Shown here: piece after piece, positions 1 to 8,515 of the stretch
How the letters are laid out: the number at the start of each line of letters is the position of its first letter
Numbering within the stretch: the stretch's first letter is position 1
The notes under the pieces: generated by a model
Database searches by the model: none
Seen by the model: only the letters and a program-made list of their open reading frames with translations
What the model was told of the DNA's origin: nothing
Program-made: the position numbers and the translations under genes
Assembly (NCBI GenBank): GCA_902464295.1
Contig: CABQIW010000009.1
Span: 1-53,841, forward strand
Direction of reading: 5' to 3'
Length of the DNA stretch: 53,841 nt
Source: an uncultured Eggerthella sp.
GTDB taxonomy: Bacteria; Actinomycetota; Coriobacteriia; Coriobacteriales; Eggerthellaceae

Positions 1-46
1 CCCTCACCTTGGCAAGGTGATGCTCTACCAACTGAGCCACGTCCGC
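1..46 (-). tRNA. tRNA-Gly (GCC), 3' part cut by window edge
   Basis: Read on the minus strand the gene begins GCGGACG at base 46, followed by a normal D-arm (GCTCAGTTGGTAGAGC) and an anticodon arm with loop TTGCCAA, anticodon GCC. The T-arm and acceptor 3' strand lie outside the window. It sits 16 nt downstream of tRNA-Val on the same strand, so the two are probably co-transcribed. Confidence 0.85.
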
Positions 47-62
47 ATGTTGTCTGTTTAAA

Positions 63-137
63 TGGTGGGCGATACTGGGATCGAACCAGTGGCCCCCACC
101 GTGTCGAGGTGATGCTCTCCCGCTGAGCTAATCGCCC
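63..137 (-). tRNA. tRNA-Val (GAC) with C at position 33
   Basis: Cloverleaf on the minus strand: acceptor GGGCGAT pairs with ATCGCCC, D-arm GCTC/GAGC, anticodon stem TCACC/GGTGG, T-stem ACTGG/CCAGT, and an encoded CCA end. The seven-base anticodon loop reads TCGACAC, giving anticodon GAC (Val). The base before the anticodon is C instead of the nearly universal U33. Everything else looks functional. Confidence 0.88.
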
Positions 138-205
138 ACTTAAACAGAATGCCTTTCAGCGGTTGATTAGTATACCTGAACCACGAAGACCGTCAAGCCC
201 TCTGG

Positions 206-967
206 TTAAAAATATCCATAATAGGGCGTTTGCACAACAGCGGAATGCGCCCATTTGATGAGCGTGATGAAGTCGAATACCGGCAATCCCGTTGCTGCTT
301 GGATGGCATAGGCGTACGGTGGCAGATCGCTGCATTCGAGCAGGATCGCACCGATCTCTGGATGTTGCTCGACCAGGTCATGGGCCGTCTTTTCGAGATC
401 CTCGGTAAGCCATTTGTTGTCGAGCGTCTCCTCGCCCCAGCGAATCGGAGCGAAGCTCTCCATCGAGCCCACATCTTGGATGATAAGATCATCCAACTGC
501 GATCCGACCCCGCTCAATATCTCATCGTCGATATTATCTGCGCTCGCCGCGAACACCGCGATCTTCTGCTCTTGCTTCAAACCAAGCTTGATGAGTGGAA
601 GCTGACAGAGGCTCGAAAGGAAGACGGGGACACTTACCGCATCCGCAACCTGCTTTTGGAAGTGCGCGAAGTATCCGCACGCTCCCACGATCGCACGCAC
701 GCCTTCAGCCTCCAATTCTTTGGCAGCCTCGACAACGACCATCTCAAGCTCAGGAGCTCCTTCAAAGAGCAGTTCGATATCGAATTCGACCTTCTTATAG
801 AGCACCGGAAAATCGAACGTGGTCGCATTCACCACATTTCCAGGAAGCTTCGGATACTTCAGATCGACCGCGATCACACCGATCGCATGGCCTGAAGTGA
901 AGTGAGCGGGAACCGAGAAGGTCCCCGCAAGGTCTTGAGAATTCACGAACGGGCGTTGCCACGTCAT
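206..967 (-). CDS. Asp/Glu/hydantoin racemase family protein
   Basis: About 253 residues starting at the ATG at 967, chosen because AGGAG lies 7 nt upstream; a start further upstream would overlap the preceding gene. The family racemizes acidic amino acids or hydantoins with two cysteines and no cofactor. Both expected cysteines are visible: C97 in a GACGYF context and C212 in LLECSDLPP. It follows an opine-dehydrogenase-like gene after only 34 nt, so the two probably form an operon handling amino acids or amino-acid conjugates. The substrate cannot be told from sequence; aspartate, glutamate or a hydantoin are all possible. It is cytoplasmic, with no signal peptide. Confidence 0.8.
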   Translation of the reverse strand: MTWQRPFVNSQDLAGTFSVPAHFTSGHAIGVIAVDLKYPKLPGNVVNATTFDFPVLYKKVEFDIELLFEGAPELEMVVVEAAKELEAEGVRAIVGACGYFAHFQKQVADAVSVPVFLSSLCQLPLIKLGLKQEQKIAVFAASADNIDDEILSGVGSQLDDLIIQDVGSMESFAPIRWGEETLDNKWLTEDLEKTAHDLVEQHPEIGAILLECSDLPPYAYAIQAATGLPVFDFITLIKWAHSAVVQTPYYGYF

Positions 968-1001
968 GCCACGACTCCTAACGTAAGGTGCTTGCGCACG
1001 G

Positions 1002-2231
1002 TTATTCGGTATAGATGCCCTCATTCAGATACGCGAGCAACGCCTCTTTATCCATATGGCCGATGCCTAAGTCCTCGAGCTTAAGGCCGCTTTCGAAATA
1101 GTCGGTCTTGTTCATAACGCCGCCGAGCACGATCATCGAGTCGATGATGGGTGTTGGAACACCGAACTTCTTGCCCAGTTCGTGATAGACATGGCAGCCA
1201 ACCGGCACATCTTCCGTTACGTAGCGATTCTGGATCGTGAACGGACCGGTGCCATAGCCCACTTCCCATTCCTCGTCGAACGGAACGTCGCAGCCCTCGC
1301 CCATGTATTCCTGGCCGAGCACGCTCGTTCGCTGATAGAAGACCTTTTTATCGAAAGGCTGGATACCAACGCCGATCGCATTAGCGAGCGCGATCTCTTC
1401 GTTGTAGAACTGATACTGCACCTCTGAGATAGACGGACAGAAACTGTGGCTATAGATGCTGTAATCGTGCTTGTTCATATGGAGCACCGTGTTGAAGTTC
1501 TCCATCGTGGAAACGCCCAAGAGGGTGCCCGGAACATGGATAACGGGGTTCACGTTCGAGAAACCGATATCAAGCACAGTCTCACCGCTGACCACGCCAT
1601 CACCCTGGGTTATAGCGTCAAAGCAACCGAGCGCCTTGGAGCTTTCAAGGAAGTCTTCCTGATCGGTCATCGGCAACGCTGCACCACGCAAGGTGATCGC
1701 ACGATAGACCAAGCTCACATGCGCATTCATGATGCCGCCTTCAGTATCGACGCGCGTGCCGTAAGGAGCGCTCGACCAGCCGCCTACGATGACCTTCTTC
1801 GTGCAACCTGCCTCACGCATCATCTTGCGCAGTTTCAGCGTGCCATAGTTGTCCGGGATGATGTGGATGATCTGACCATCTTCAAGGCACGGGATGAGCG
1901 CATTGAAGAACACCTCATGAGCGATAGAAGGAATGCCGACTACGATGAGCTTCGCGCCCTTCACGGCCTCAGCGACCGAATTGGTGACCTTCGCGAATTC
2001 TGCGCGACCATAACGAGCGAACCCGTATTTCGTCTGCGTACCGGGAAGCTTCTGACCGATAGTGATACCGGTCCGCTCGACCGTACCAAGGCTTGATTCG
2101 AAGAAGGGATCAAGATCGCAGATACGAACTTCTTGCCCTGCAAGCGCGCAATCCGCACCGCACGTCTTACCAACTGCGCCACCACCAAGGACCGCTATGG
2201 GCGCGCTTCGCAATTCTTCTACATCGATCAT
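1002..2231 (-). CDS. NAD/NADP octopine/nopaline (opine) dehydrogenase family protein
   Basis: 409 residues. The N-terminus has a Rossmann dinucleotide-binding motif (AVLGGGAVGK, about residues 13-22) after a short strand, and the C-terminal half matches the octopine dehydrogenase fold, with conserved stretches NPVIHVPG and HxxYHELGKKFGVPTP. Family members reductively condense an amino acid with a 2-oxo acid, or run the reverse reaction. It is the first gene of a two-gene minus-strand unit with the racemase-like gene and faces the metQ-like gene across a roughly 300-nt divergent region. That arrangement suggests uptake plus catabolism, or synthesis, of an opine-like or D-amino-acid compound; this is inference. 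The family call is firm, the substrate unknown. Confidence 0.78.
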   Translation of the reverse strand: MIDVEELRSAPIAVLGGGAVGKTCGADCALAGQEVRICDLDPFFESSLGTVERTGITIGQKLPGTQTKYGFARYGRAEFAKVTNSVAEAVKGAKLIVVGIPSIAHEVFFNALIPCLEDGQIIHIIPDNYGTLKLRKMMREAGCTKKVIVGGWSSAPYGTRVDTEGGIMNAHVSLVYRAITLRGAALPMTDQEDFLESSKALGCFDAITQGDGVVSGETVLDIGFSNVNPVIHVPGTLLGVSTMENFNTVLHMNKHDYSIYSHSFCPSISEVQYQFYNEEIALANAIGVGIQPFDKKVFYQRTSVLGQEYMGEGCDVPFDEEWEVGYGTGPFTIQNRYVTEDVPVGCHVYHELGKKFGVPTPIIDSMIVLGGVMNKTDYFESGLKLEDLGIGHMDKEALLAYLNEGIYTE

Positions 2232-2425
2232 AAGAACGACCTTTCTTAGATTGGATTATTCAATAGCCTATGAAACGCTTCTATGATACGCCAAAAGCTA
2301 GCAAGGGGTAAGAGCAGGTTATGCAAGCCCTCTGCATATAAGACTATGCGCGATTGAGTCGGTTTTCTCGTGATCACCTGCGCTGCAAAGGCAGCATCTC
2401 GCTCCAAGCATACGTTCGCTATAAC

Positions 2426-2440
2426 CAGTTAGAAGAACTG
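2426..2440. promoter_or_regulatory. Possible LysR-type operator between opine dehydrogenase and metQ-like gene
   Basis: The sequence CAGTTAGAAGAACTG is an interrupted palindrome (CAGTT-N5-AACTG) of the T-N11-A type bound by LysR regulators. It lies in the divergent 2232-2539 region just upstream of a possible -35, and a LysR gene is encoded nearby at 3584. The link between site and regulator is inferred. The rest of this intergenic stretch shows nothing else I recognise. Confidence 0.3.
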
Positions 2441-2456
2441 ATGATAACAAGAAGGA

Positions 2457-2485
2457 TTGTGCTCAGAAAACGCAATGTTTAGACT
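2457..2485 (+). promoter_or_regulatory. Candidate sigma70-type promoter for metQ-like gene
   Basis: TTGTGC (2457-2462) and TAGACT (2480-2485) are separated by 17 nt, about 55 nt upstream of the metQ-like start. The match is moderate and was found by eye only. Confidence 0.33.
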
Positions 2486-2539
2486 AGTCACCATTGAATT
2501 CGAGCTTGATCGTTTGCGGGCATCATTCAGGAGCTATAG

Positions 2540-3418
2540 ATGAACCGCGCGATAAGGATGACACAGAAAGGAACTCATTCAATGGAAAAAGCAAAACGAC
2601 TCCCTAAGCTTCTTGTTGCTGCGCTGGCAGCGCTTGCGCTCTCCCTCCTGGCGCTCACTGGCTGCTCGGGCGGCGGTTCATCGTCTGAAGATAAGACCAT
2701 CACCATCGCGGCGGTCCCAACCCCCCATGCCGAGATCTTGAACGATGTTGTGAAGCCTGCGCTTGAGAAAGAGGGCTACACCCTCGAGGTGAAAGAGTTC
2801 ACCGACTACATTCAGCCCAATACAGTGACGGAGCAGGGCGAAGTCGATGCGAACTACTTCCAGCATAAGCCCTACCTCGATAACTTCAATGAGAATAATG
2901 GCACCCACCTGGTCGACGTAACCGGTGTTCATTTTGAGCCATTCGGTCTCTATTCGACCAAATACACCAGTCTTGATGAAGTTCCTAATGGAGCTATAGT
3001 CGCTGTTCCTAACGACGCAACCAACGAAGCGCGCGTGCTGCTCTTGCTCCAAGATCAGGGGCTGATCAAACTTGCTGAAGGTGTAGATATCACCGCAACT
3101 CCTAAAGATATCGTGGAAAACCCCAAGAATCTGCAGTTCCGCGAACTTGAAGCCGCAGTTGTTCCAACAGTGATCGACGATGTTGCGATCGCTGGCATCA
3201 ACGGCAACTATGCAATGGAAGCTGATCTGCTCGACAAACGCCTTGTAAGCGAGTCCACTGATTCTTTGGCAGCTCAGACCTACAGCAATCTGCTCGTTGT
3301 GAAGGATGGCAATCAGGATAAAGATAAGATCAAGGCGCTCGCTAAGGCACTGAACAGCGATGAGGTACGTAACTACATCAACGAAAACTACCAAGGAACG
3401 GTCCTTGCAACTTTCTAA
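2540..3418 (+). CDS. metQ: MetQ/NlpA family methionine-type substrate-binding lipoprotein
   Basis: 292 residues from the ATG at 2540 (AGGAG 7 nt upstream); an in-frame ATG at 2582 with its own AAGGA is an equally good start. A lipoprotein signal is clear: positive n-region, Ala/Leu-rich core and lipobox LTGC, so the mature protein is anchored outside the membrane. The body has the NlpA/MetQ signature (TITIAAVPTPHAEIL, DYIQPN, DANYFQHKPYLD, FEPFGLYS, VPNDATNEARVL). The usual partners metN and metI are not adjacent, so it must use a permease encoded elsewhere or bind another amino-acid-like ligand. It is divergent from the opine dehydrogenase and racemase genes, which supports import of their substrate (inference). 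Confidence 0.85.
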   Translation: MNRAIRMTQKGTHSMEKAKRLPKLLVAALAALALSLLALTGCSGGGSSSEDKTITIAAVPTPHAEILNDVVKPALEKEGYTLEVKEFTDYIQPNTVTEQGEVDANYFQHKPYLDNFNENNGTHLVDVTGVHFEPFGLYSTKYTSLDEVPNGAIVAVPNDATNEARVLLLLQDQGLIKLAEGVDITATPKDIVENPKNLQFRELEAAVVPTVIDDVAIAGINGNYAMEADLLDKRLVSESTDSLAAQTYSNLLVVKDGNQDKDKIKALAKALNSDEVRNYINENYQGTVLATF

Positions 3419-3441
3419 GTGAAAAAGCGTACGCATTCTCC

Positions 3442-3471
3442 AAAAGCCCGGTCGCACGATCGGGCTTTTTT
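3442..3471 (+). terminator. Rho-independent terminator after metQ-like gene
   Basis: AAAGCCCG and CGGGCTTT arms enclose a 10-base loop and run into a T stretch, 23 nt after the stop codon. Confidence 0.8.
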
Positions 3472-3583
3472 GTGCTCTCTTTTCTTTCTGCTTCATCCAA
3501 GAGACACATGCGCTCATTTTCTTCGTTGCGCTACAATACGGTATGTTCATGAATAACTCACCATCAAGAGGCACCGAAACGCT

Positions 3584-4552
3584 ATGCAATCGAATCTAAC
3601 GCTCCAACAACTGCGCTATATCACCGAAGTGGTCGAATGCGGCTCGATCAATGCCGCGAGCCAGAACCTATATGTGTCTCAGCCGGCACTCTCCACTGCC
3701 ATCAAGGATGCCGAGCAAGAGCTCGGGATCGAGATATTCAATCGTAGCAATCGCGGCATCACCCTCACTCAGGAAGGTGTCGAATTCGTGGGCTACGCCC
3801 GCCAAGTCCTGGAGCAGGTCGATCTGCTCGAAGCACGCTATAGCGGTGCAGGCAATAAGGCAGTGCAGAAGCTCTCCATCTCCTCGCAACACTATGCGTT
3901 CTGCGTAAAAGCCTTCGTTGACCTTGTCGAAGAATACGACCAGAACGAATATGAATTCACGCTTCGTGAGACCCGTACCGCCGAGATCATCGACGACGTT
4001 AAAAGCTACCGAAGCGAGTTAGGCGTGCTCTATTTGAGCAATTTCAACAAGCGCGTGATATCGAAGGCGCTCAGCGATGCAGGGCTTGAATTCGTTGCGC
4101 TCTTTGAAGCAGAGCCCCATGTCTTCGTTGGCGAGCATCATCCCCTTGCGCAAGAAACGTCAGTCAAGCCCGAACAACTTGAAGACTACACGCGCTATTC
4201 ATTCGAGCAGGGTGCGAATAATTCTTTCTTCTTCTCAGAGGAGCCGCTTAGCCATCTTCCCCACAAGAAGCAGATCACCTATTCGGACCGCGGGACCCTC
4301 TCGAACCTGCTCACTAATTTCGACGGGTACACCATTGCGACTGGCGTGCTCTCCGACGAGATGAATGCGGGTATCGTTGCCATCCCGCTCGAAGCAGATG
4401 AGAAGATGACCGTTGGCTACATCCACCAAGCTGCGCACGACTTGAGCGAGCTGGCAAAGCGCTATATCAAGAAATTGCGTGCCTATATCGAAGCGAACCC
4501 CACGGTCACCACCTACATCGAACACCCTGATGCAGCTGGCGACAAGAACTAG
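3584..4552 (+). CDS. LysR family transcriptional regulator
   Basis: 322 residues, the normal size for the family. The N-terminal winged HTH is clear at about residues 6-65 (LRYITEVVECGSINAASQ, SQPALSTAIKDAEQELG, FNRSNRGITLTQEG), followed by the coiled linker and a two-lobed effector domain (about 95-310). It lies downstream of the metQ-like gene after a terminator, so it has its own promoter. By position it is the likely regulator of the divergent opine-dehydrogenase/metQ region, perhaps through the palindrome at 2426. Its last coding bases converge with the cation exporter gene on the other strand. Confidence 0.85.
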   Translation: MQSNLTLQQLRYITEVVECGSINAASQNLYVSQPALSTAIKDAEQELGIEIFNRSNRGITLTQEGVEFVGYARQVLEQVDLLEARYSGAGNKAVQKLSISSQHYAFCVKAFVDLVEEYDQNEYEFTLRETRTAEIIDDVKSYRSELGVLYLSNFNKRVISKALSDAGLEFVALFEAEPHVFVGEHHPLAQETSVKPEQLEDYTRYSFEQGANNSFFFSEEPLSHLPHKKQITYSDRGTLSNLLTNFDGYTIATGVLSDEMNAGIVAIPLEADEKMTVGYIHQAAHDLSELAKRYIKKLRAYIEANPTVTTYIEHPDAAGDKN

Positions 4553-4578
4553 GCCTATCGAAGACGAAGGAGCCTTGG

Positions 4579-5532
4579 TTATTTTTCGATAGCTTCCTTA
4601 TTCGTTGCCGTATTGCCGATGGAGCCCTTATCCATACGATGCTCTTCGTCGTTCGGCTCAACATAGATAAGGATGTCTTGGACCTCGGGGAATGTCTCTG
4701 AGAGTTTCTGCTCGATCTCCGAGACCACCTTATGCGAGGCAATGACCGTCATCTCAGGATCGACCAGAATATGCAGGTCGAGGTAGATCTCTCCCTGCAG
4801 CCCGCGCGTACGGATCTGATGGGCTTCTTGAACCCCCTCTACGCTCTCGACCACTCCACGAATCTCTGTTGCAGGAATACGTGCTTCATCAGTGAAGGTG
4901 GCAAACGCGCTCTTGAAGATATCGAAAGCGGTGAACAGAATAGCCACCATGACGATGAGCGCCATGATGTCGTCTGCCATCTCTATCCCACAGGCGACCA
5001 AGATGAGCCCAACGATAACGCCGATCGAAACGAGACAATCTGAGAGCGTATGGGCAGCATCAGCTTTGAGGATGTCACTCTTAAGGCGATTCCCCATCCT
5101 GCGTTCGTAGGTGGTCACGAAGAGATTGACCGCGAGCGTACCCACCATGACGACGAACGAGATAGCTGTGACTTCCGTGTGATAGCTGCCTTCGATAAGC
5201 GAGATGACCGCGCTCGATCCAACCTGATAGGCGGCGAAGATGAGCATGAGTCCGATCATGAGCGAAGCGAAGGTCTCCAGCTTGAAATGTCCGTACGGGT
5301 GCTCTTTATCAGCAGGACGCGTGGCAAGGCTGATCCCGATGAGCCCAACCACGTTACCAGCAGAATCGAAGATCGAATGGATGCCATCGGCCTGCATTGC
5401 GGTCGAATACGAGATGGTTCCGTAAACGAACTTCGCAATCGCCACCGCAAGATTGAGCAAGAGCACGGCAAGCAGCACGCGCCTCACGGTGCTCGTTCGC
5501 TTTTCATGATTCTGTAGGCTCAAGTGAGACAT
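4579..5532 (-). CDS. Cation diffusion facilitator (CDF) metal exporter
   Basis: 317 residues with six predicted membrane segments in the first 215 and a cytosolic ferredoxin-like C-terminal domain. Both signature metal-binding pairs are seen: ADGIHSIFDSAGN in TM2 and KADAAHTLSDCLVS in TM5, the H/D pattern of Zn/Fe/Mn/Cd-H+ antiporters. GGAG six bases upstream supports the ATG at 5532. The gene ends 26 nt from the convergent LysR gene. The transported metal cannot be assigned from sequence; zinc or manganese are usual for close relatives. Confidence 0.85.
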   Translation of the reverse strand: MSHLSLQNHEKRTSTVRRVLLAVLLLNLAVAIAKFVYGTISYSTAMQADGIHSIFDSAGNVVGLIGISLATRPADKEHPYGHFKLETFASLMIGLMLIFAAYQVGSSAVISLIEGSYHTEVTAISFVVMVGTLAVNLFVTTYERRMGNRLKSDILKADAAHTLSDCLVSIGVIVGLILVACGIEMADDIMALIVMVAILFTAFDIFKSAFATFTDEARIPATEIRGVVESVEGVQEAHQIRTRGLQGEIYLDLHILVDPEMTVIASHKVVSEIEQKLSETFPEVQDILIYVEPNDEEHRMDKGSIGNTATNKEAIEK

Positions 5533-5600
5533 AACGCTCCAAGGTGATCATCAATGGTACTTCACCAGAAGATCGTGCTGAACTTTGGTTCCATAGTATG

Positions 5601-5630
5601 AAAAAGGCTCCCAACAATGGGAGCCTTACT
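5601..5630 (-). terminator. Bidirectional hairpin terminator after tRNA-Leu
   Basis: Arms AAGGCTCCCA (5604-5613) and TGGGAGCCTT (5618-5627) with a four-base loop. On the minus strand it is followed by a T run (5601-5605 read in reverse), placing it directly 3' of tRNA-Leu; T's also follow on the plus strand. Confidence 0.75.
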
Positions 5631-5638
5631 TTTTTAGC

Positions 5639-5728
5639 TGGTGTCGGAGGCGGGATTTGAACCCGCACACCCGTTCAAATGGGCACTAGCACCTCAAGCT
5701 AGCGTGTCTGCCGTTCCACCACTCCGAC
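5639..5728 (-). tRNA. tRNA-Leu (GAG)
   Basis: Class II tRNA on the minus strand: acceptor GTCGGAG with CTCCGAC, anticodon stem CTAGC/GCTAG, loop TTGAGGT (anticodon GAG), long variable arm, T-loop GTTCAAATC and encoded CCA. Confidence 0.93.
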
Positions 5729-5844
5729 GTGTTTTCAGCGCTGTCTATCTTATCAAAAGTTTGCGATCTTGCAAGAAGCGATAGACAATTTCTTGCAGAC
5801 GGAACCCCGAACGGCACGAAGCGTGCTCGAAGCCTTCATTCTGC

Positions 5845-6105
5845 CTACTGGCCAGGATTGATCGTGCCGTGTGGGAAGATGATCATGAGCACGATGAGCG
5901 ACACCAAGAACACCGCCACCAGAATAATAGTGATGCGATCGAGATTCTTCTCAACGATGCTCGTTCCCTGGTTCGTACCATACACACTCGAAGCGATCAT
6001 GTCCGAAACGCCGGTACCTTTACCAGAATGCAACAGGATGAAGATGATGAGTCCGATGCCCGAAAGAACGAGCAAGACAGAAAAGATGATTGCGAGTACT
6101 GACAA
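5845..6105 (-). CDS. secG: SecG, preprotein translocase subunit
   Basis: 86 residues with two hydrophobic helices (about 4-24 and 59-79) separated by the conserved Gly/Ser-rich loop (HSGKGTGVSDMIASSVYG). This is the usual SecG layout; SecG assists SecYE/SecA in moving proteins across the membrane. It follows gpmI by 61 nt on the same strand, the common end of the gap-pgk-tpiA-gpmI operon in Gram-positive bacteria, so it is probably read through from glycolysis transcription. Confidence 0.9.
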   Translation of the reverse strand: MSVLAIIFSVLLVLSGIGLIIFILLHSGKGTGVSDMIASSVYGTNQGTSIVEKNLDRITIILVAVFLVSLIVLMIIFPHGTINPGQ

Positions 6106-6166
6106 GTTGTTCCCTTATCTCATACGATTTATGCCATACAAAGCACTTATTATGACAAACAGCTTA

Positions 6167-7723
6167 CTACTTTTCAAGAAGAGATTCTGCGGTCATTTCG
6201 GCCGGTAGCGGAATCCCAATCATATCGAGCAGCGTTGGAGAGATGTTCGCAAGGATGCCACGCGTATCTTTGAGCGTATAGCCCTTGTTCGCGCCATCGA
6301 CCAGGATGAGCGGCACAGGAGCTGTGGTATGCGCAGTGAACGGCGTGCCATCTTCTGCGATCATGCAATCTGCATTGCCGTGATCAGCCGTAACGAGCGC
6401 CACTCCCCCTTTGCGGCGTATCGCATCGACGACCGCACCAACACCTGAATCGACCGCTTCCACTGCCTTGATGGCAGCATCCAACACGCCTGTATGGCCG
6501 ACCATGTCGCAATTGGCGAAGTTCACGATATAGACATCCGCCTCATCGTTATCGATCGCAGCTACGAGCGTTTCTGCAACTTCAGGCTCGCTCATTTCTG
6601 GCTGAAGGTCGTAGGTAGCCACTTTAGGCGAAGGGATGAGCGTGCGGGTCTCGAGCGCTTTCGGCTCTTCTACCCCACCATTGAAGAAGAAGGTCACATG
6701 CGCGTACTTCTCCGTTTCTGCGATGTGATACTGGCGAAGCCCTTCTTCGGCAAGCACATCGGCAAGCACATGATCGGGGCAGACCTTCGGAAATGCGATA
6801 GGTGCTGGAATAGTAGGGTCGTATTCGGTAAGACAGACGAATACGGGCTTTTCCCAAGTGGGGCGAGCGAACGCTTCGAATGCAGGATCGCAAAGCGCAC
6901 GCGAGATCTCACGAGCACGATCGGGACGGAAATTGAAGAAGATGAACGCATCCTGCGCGCTCGCTACTTCACCCGTCAAGCTGACCGGAACAACGAATTC
7001 GTCGGTCACCTCTGCTGCATACGAATCTTCCATGACCTCTCGCGCATTGCGCTCGGTCGCATTCTCCCCCAGCCAAATAGCGCGCCAAGCTTGTTCGACA
7101 CGATCCCAACGATTATCGCGATCCATCGCATAATAGCGACCCGAGACCACGCCGATGCGCACATCAGCATTAGGCACATCCTTGAAAATGGCTGCGATCT
7201 TCTCCTCGAGCTCTTCAATGTAACCACTTCCGCTGCACGGCGGCACATCACGACCGTCCATGAAGCAGTGGACGCGCACCTTATTCACACCAAGACGCTT
7301 GGCCATCTCGAGCAAGGCATAAAGATGGGCGTTATTCGAATGCACGCCACCATCAGAAAGGAGCCCCATAAGATGCAAGGTAGAACCATGCTCAGCGACC
7401 GATCTCATCGCAGAGGCGATCACCTCGTTTTCGAAGAGCTCGCCGCTCTCGCAGGCATTATCGATACGCGAGAGCTCTTGGTGGACCGTTCGTCCAGCAC
7501 CGATATTCAAATGCCCGACCTCGGAATTGCCCATCTGACCCTCCGGCAAACCAACGGGCTTTCCCGAAGCATCGAGTTCGATGTGTGGACAGGTCGCGAA
7601 AAGCTCATCGAGATGAGGCGTGTTTGCCAATGAGATGGCATTCCCGCTTCCAGGATCCGCAAGCCCGAACCCATCCATGATGATGAGGCATGCGGGCAAG
7701 GTAAGTGAAGAGCGCTCGGTCAT
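6167..7723 (-). CDS. gpmI: 2,3-bisphosphoglycerate-independent phosphoglycerate mutase
   Basis: 518 residues, full length. It interconverts 3- and 2-phosphoglycerate using two manganese ions and a phosphoserine. The metal site start (IIMDGFGLADPGSGNAI), the catalytic serine in GQMGNSEVGHLNIGAGR (about residue 67), the substrate-loop GVHSNNAHLYALLEMA and the C-terminal ADHGNADCM are all present. It starts three bases after the tpiA stop, so translation is probably coupled in the glycolytic operon. Confidence 0.96.
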   Translation of the reverse strand: MTERSSLTLPACLIIMDGFGLADPGSGNAISLANTPHLDELFATCPHIELDASGKPVGLPEGQMGNSEVGHLNIGAGRTVHQELSRIDNACESGELFENEVIASAMRSVAEHGSTLHLMGLLSDGGVHSNNAHLYALLEMAKRLGVNKVRVHCFMDGRDVPPCSGSGYIEELEEKIAAIFKDVPNADVRIGVVSGRYYAMDRDNRWDRVEQAWRAIWLGENATERNAREVMEDSYAAEVTDEFVVPVSLTGEVASAQDAFIFFNFRPDRAREISRALCDPAFEAFARPTWEKPVFVCLTEYDPTIPAPIAFPKVCPDHVLADVLAEEGLRQYHIAETEKYAHVTFFFNGGVEEPKALETRTLIPSPKVATYDLQPEMSEPEVAETLVAAIDNDEADVYIVNFANCDMVGHTGVLDAAIKAVEAVDSGVGAVVDAIRRKGGVALVTADHGNADCMIAEDGTPFTAHTTAPVPLILVDGANKGYTLKDTRGILANISPTLLDMIGIPLPAEMTAESLLEK

Positions 7724-7726
7724 GCT

Positions 7727-8506
7727 CTACTCCTCAGAAGCCTTTGCGGCAGCTTCGATGAGCTGCTTGAACGAATCGGCATCGAGCGCAGCGCCACCGA
7801 TAAGACCGCCATCGATATCAGCCATCGCGAGCAGAGAATCGACATTGCCCACATTCATGGAGCCACCATAGAGAACGCGGATCGCTTCAGCAGCTTCTGC
7901 TGTGAACATGTCGGCGATGGTCTGGCGGATAGCCGCGCAGACTTCTTCAGCCTGCTCAGGCGTAGCAGTACGACCCGTGCCGATCGCCCACACGGGCTCA
8001 TAGGCAACTACGACATGCGCAAGGTCTTCTGCATCGAGGCCAGCGAGTGCAGCACGTACCTGCGCGACAACGAATTCGATATAGCGATCATCATCGCGGA
8101 TAGCGAGCGATTCGCCCACGCACACGATCGCACCAAGGCCATCGGCAACGAGCGCCTTGACCTTCAGGTTCACCGTTTCATCGGTTTCAGCGAAATACTC
8201 GCGGCGCTCTGAATGACCGACGATGCTATAGGTGCAACCCGCATCCTTGATCATCGGGATCGAGATCTCGCCCGTATAAGCGCCAGAAGGCTCGAAATAG
8301 ACATTCTGAGCAGCAACTTCGATATCGGTCTTATCGAAATCGATGACCGTCTGCACCGGACGAATGTCGATCGCAGGAACGCAAAGGACCACCTCTACCT
8401 TGTCCCATGCGCGGTTGTAGTAATTGCAAAGCTGTTGAGTGAGTGCGATGGCTTCCGGGATGGTCTTATTCATCTTCCAGTTGCCTGCCATCATGTACTT
8501 ACGCAT
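7727..8506 (-). CDS. tpiA: Triosephosphate isomerase
   Basis: 259 residues. Converts dihydroxyacetone phosphate to glyceraldehyde 3-phosphate. Active-site residues are intact: N and K in AGNWKMNKT (residues about 8-15), catalytic His in SIVGHSERR, catalytic Glu in VVAYEPVWAIGTG, and the phosphate loop RVLYGGSMN near the C-terminus. It lies 9 nt after pgk and 3 nt before gpmI. Confidence 0.97.
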   Translation of the reverse strand: MRKYMMAGNWKMNKTIPEAIALTQQLCNYYNRAWDKVEVVLCVPAIDIRPVQTVIDFDKTDIEVAAQNVYFEPSGAYTGEISIPMIKDAGCTYSIVGHSERREYFAETDETVNLKVKALVADGLGAIVCVGESLAIRDDDRYIEFVVAQVRAALAGLDAEDLAHVVVAYEPVWAIGTGRTATPEQAEEVCAAIRQTIADMFTAEAAEAIRVLYGGSMNVGNVDSLLAMADIDGGLIGGAALDADSFKQLIEAAAKASEE

Positions 8507-8515
8507 ATATCCCCC

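Noticed and set aside
2678..3589. 303-codon minus-strand frame opposite metQ
   Set aside because: Runs through the terminator and the metQ coding region; no family match.
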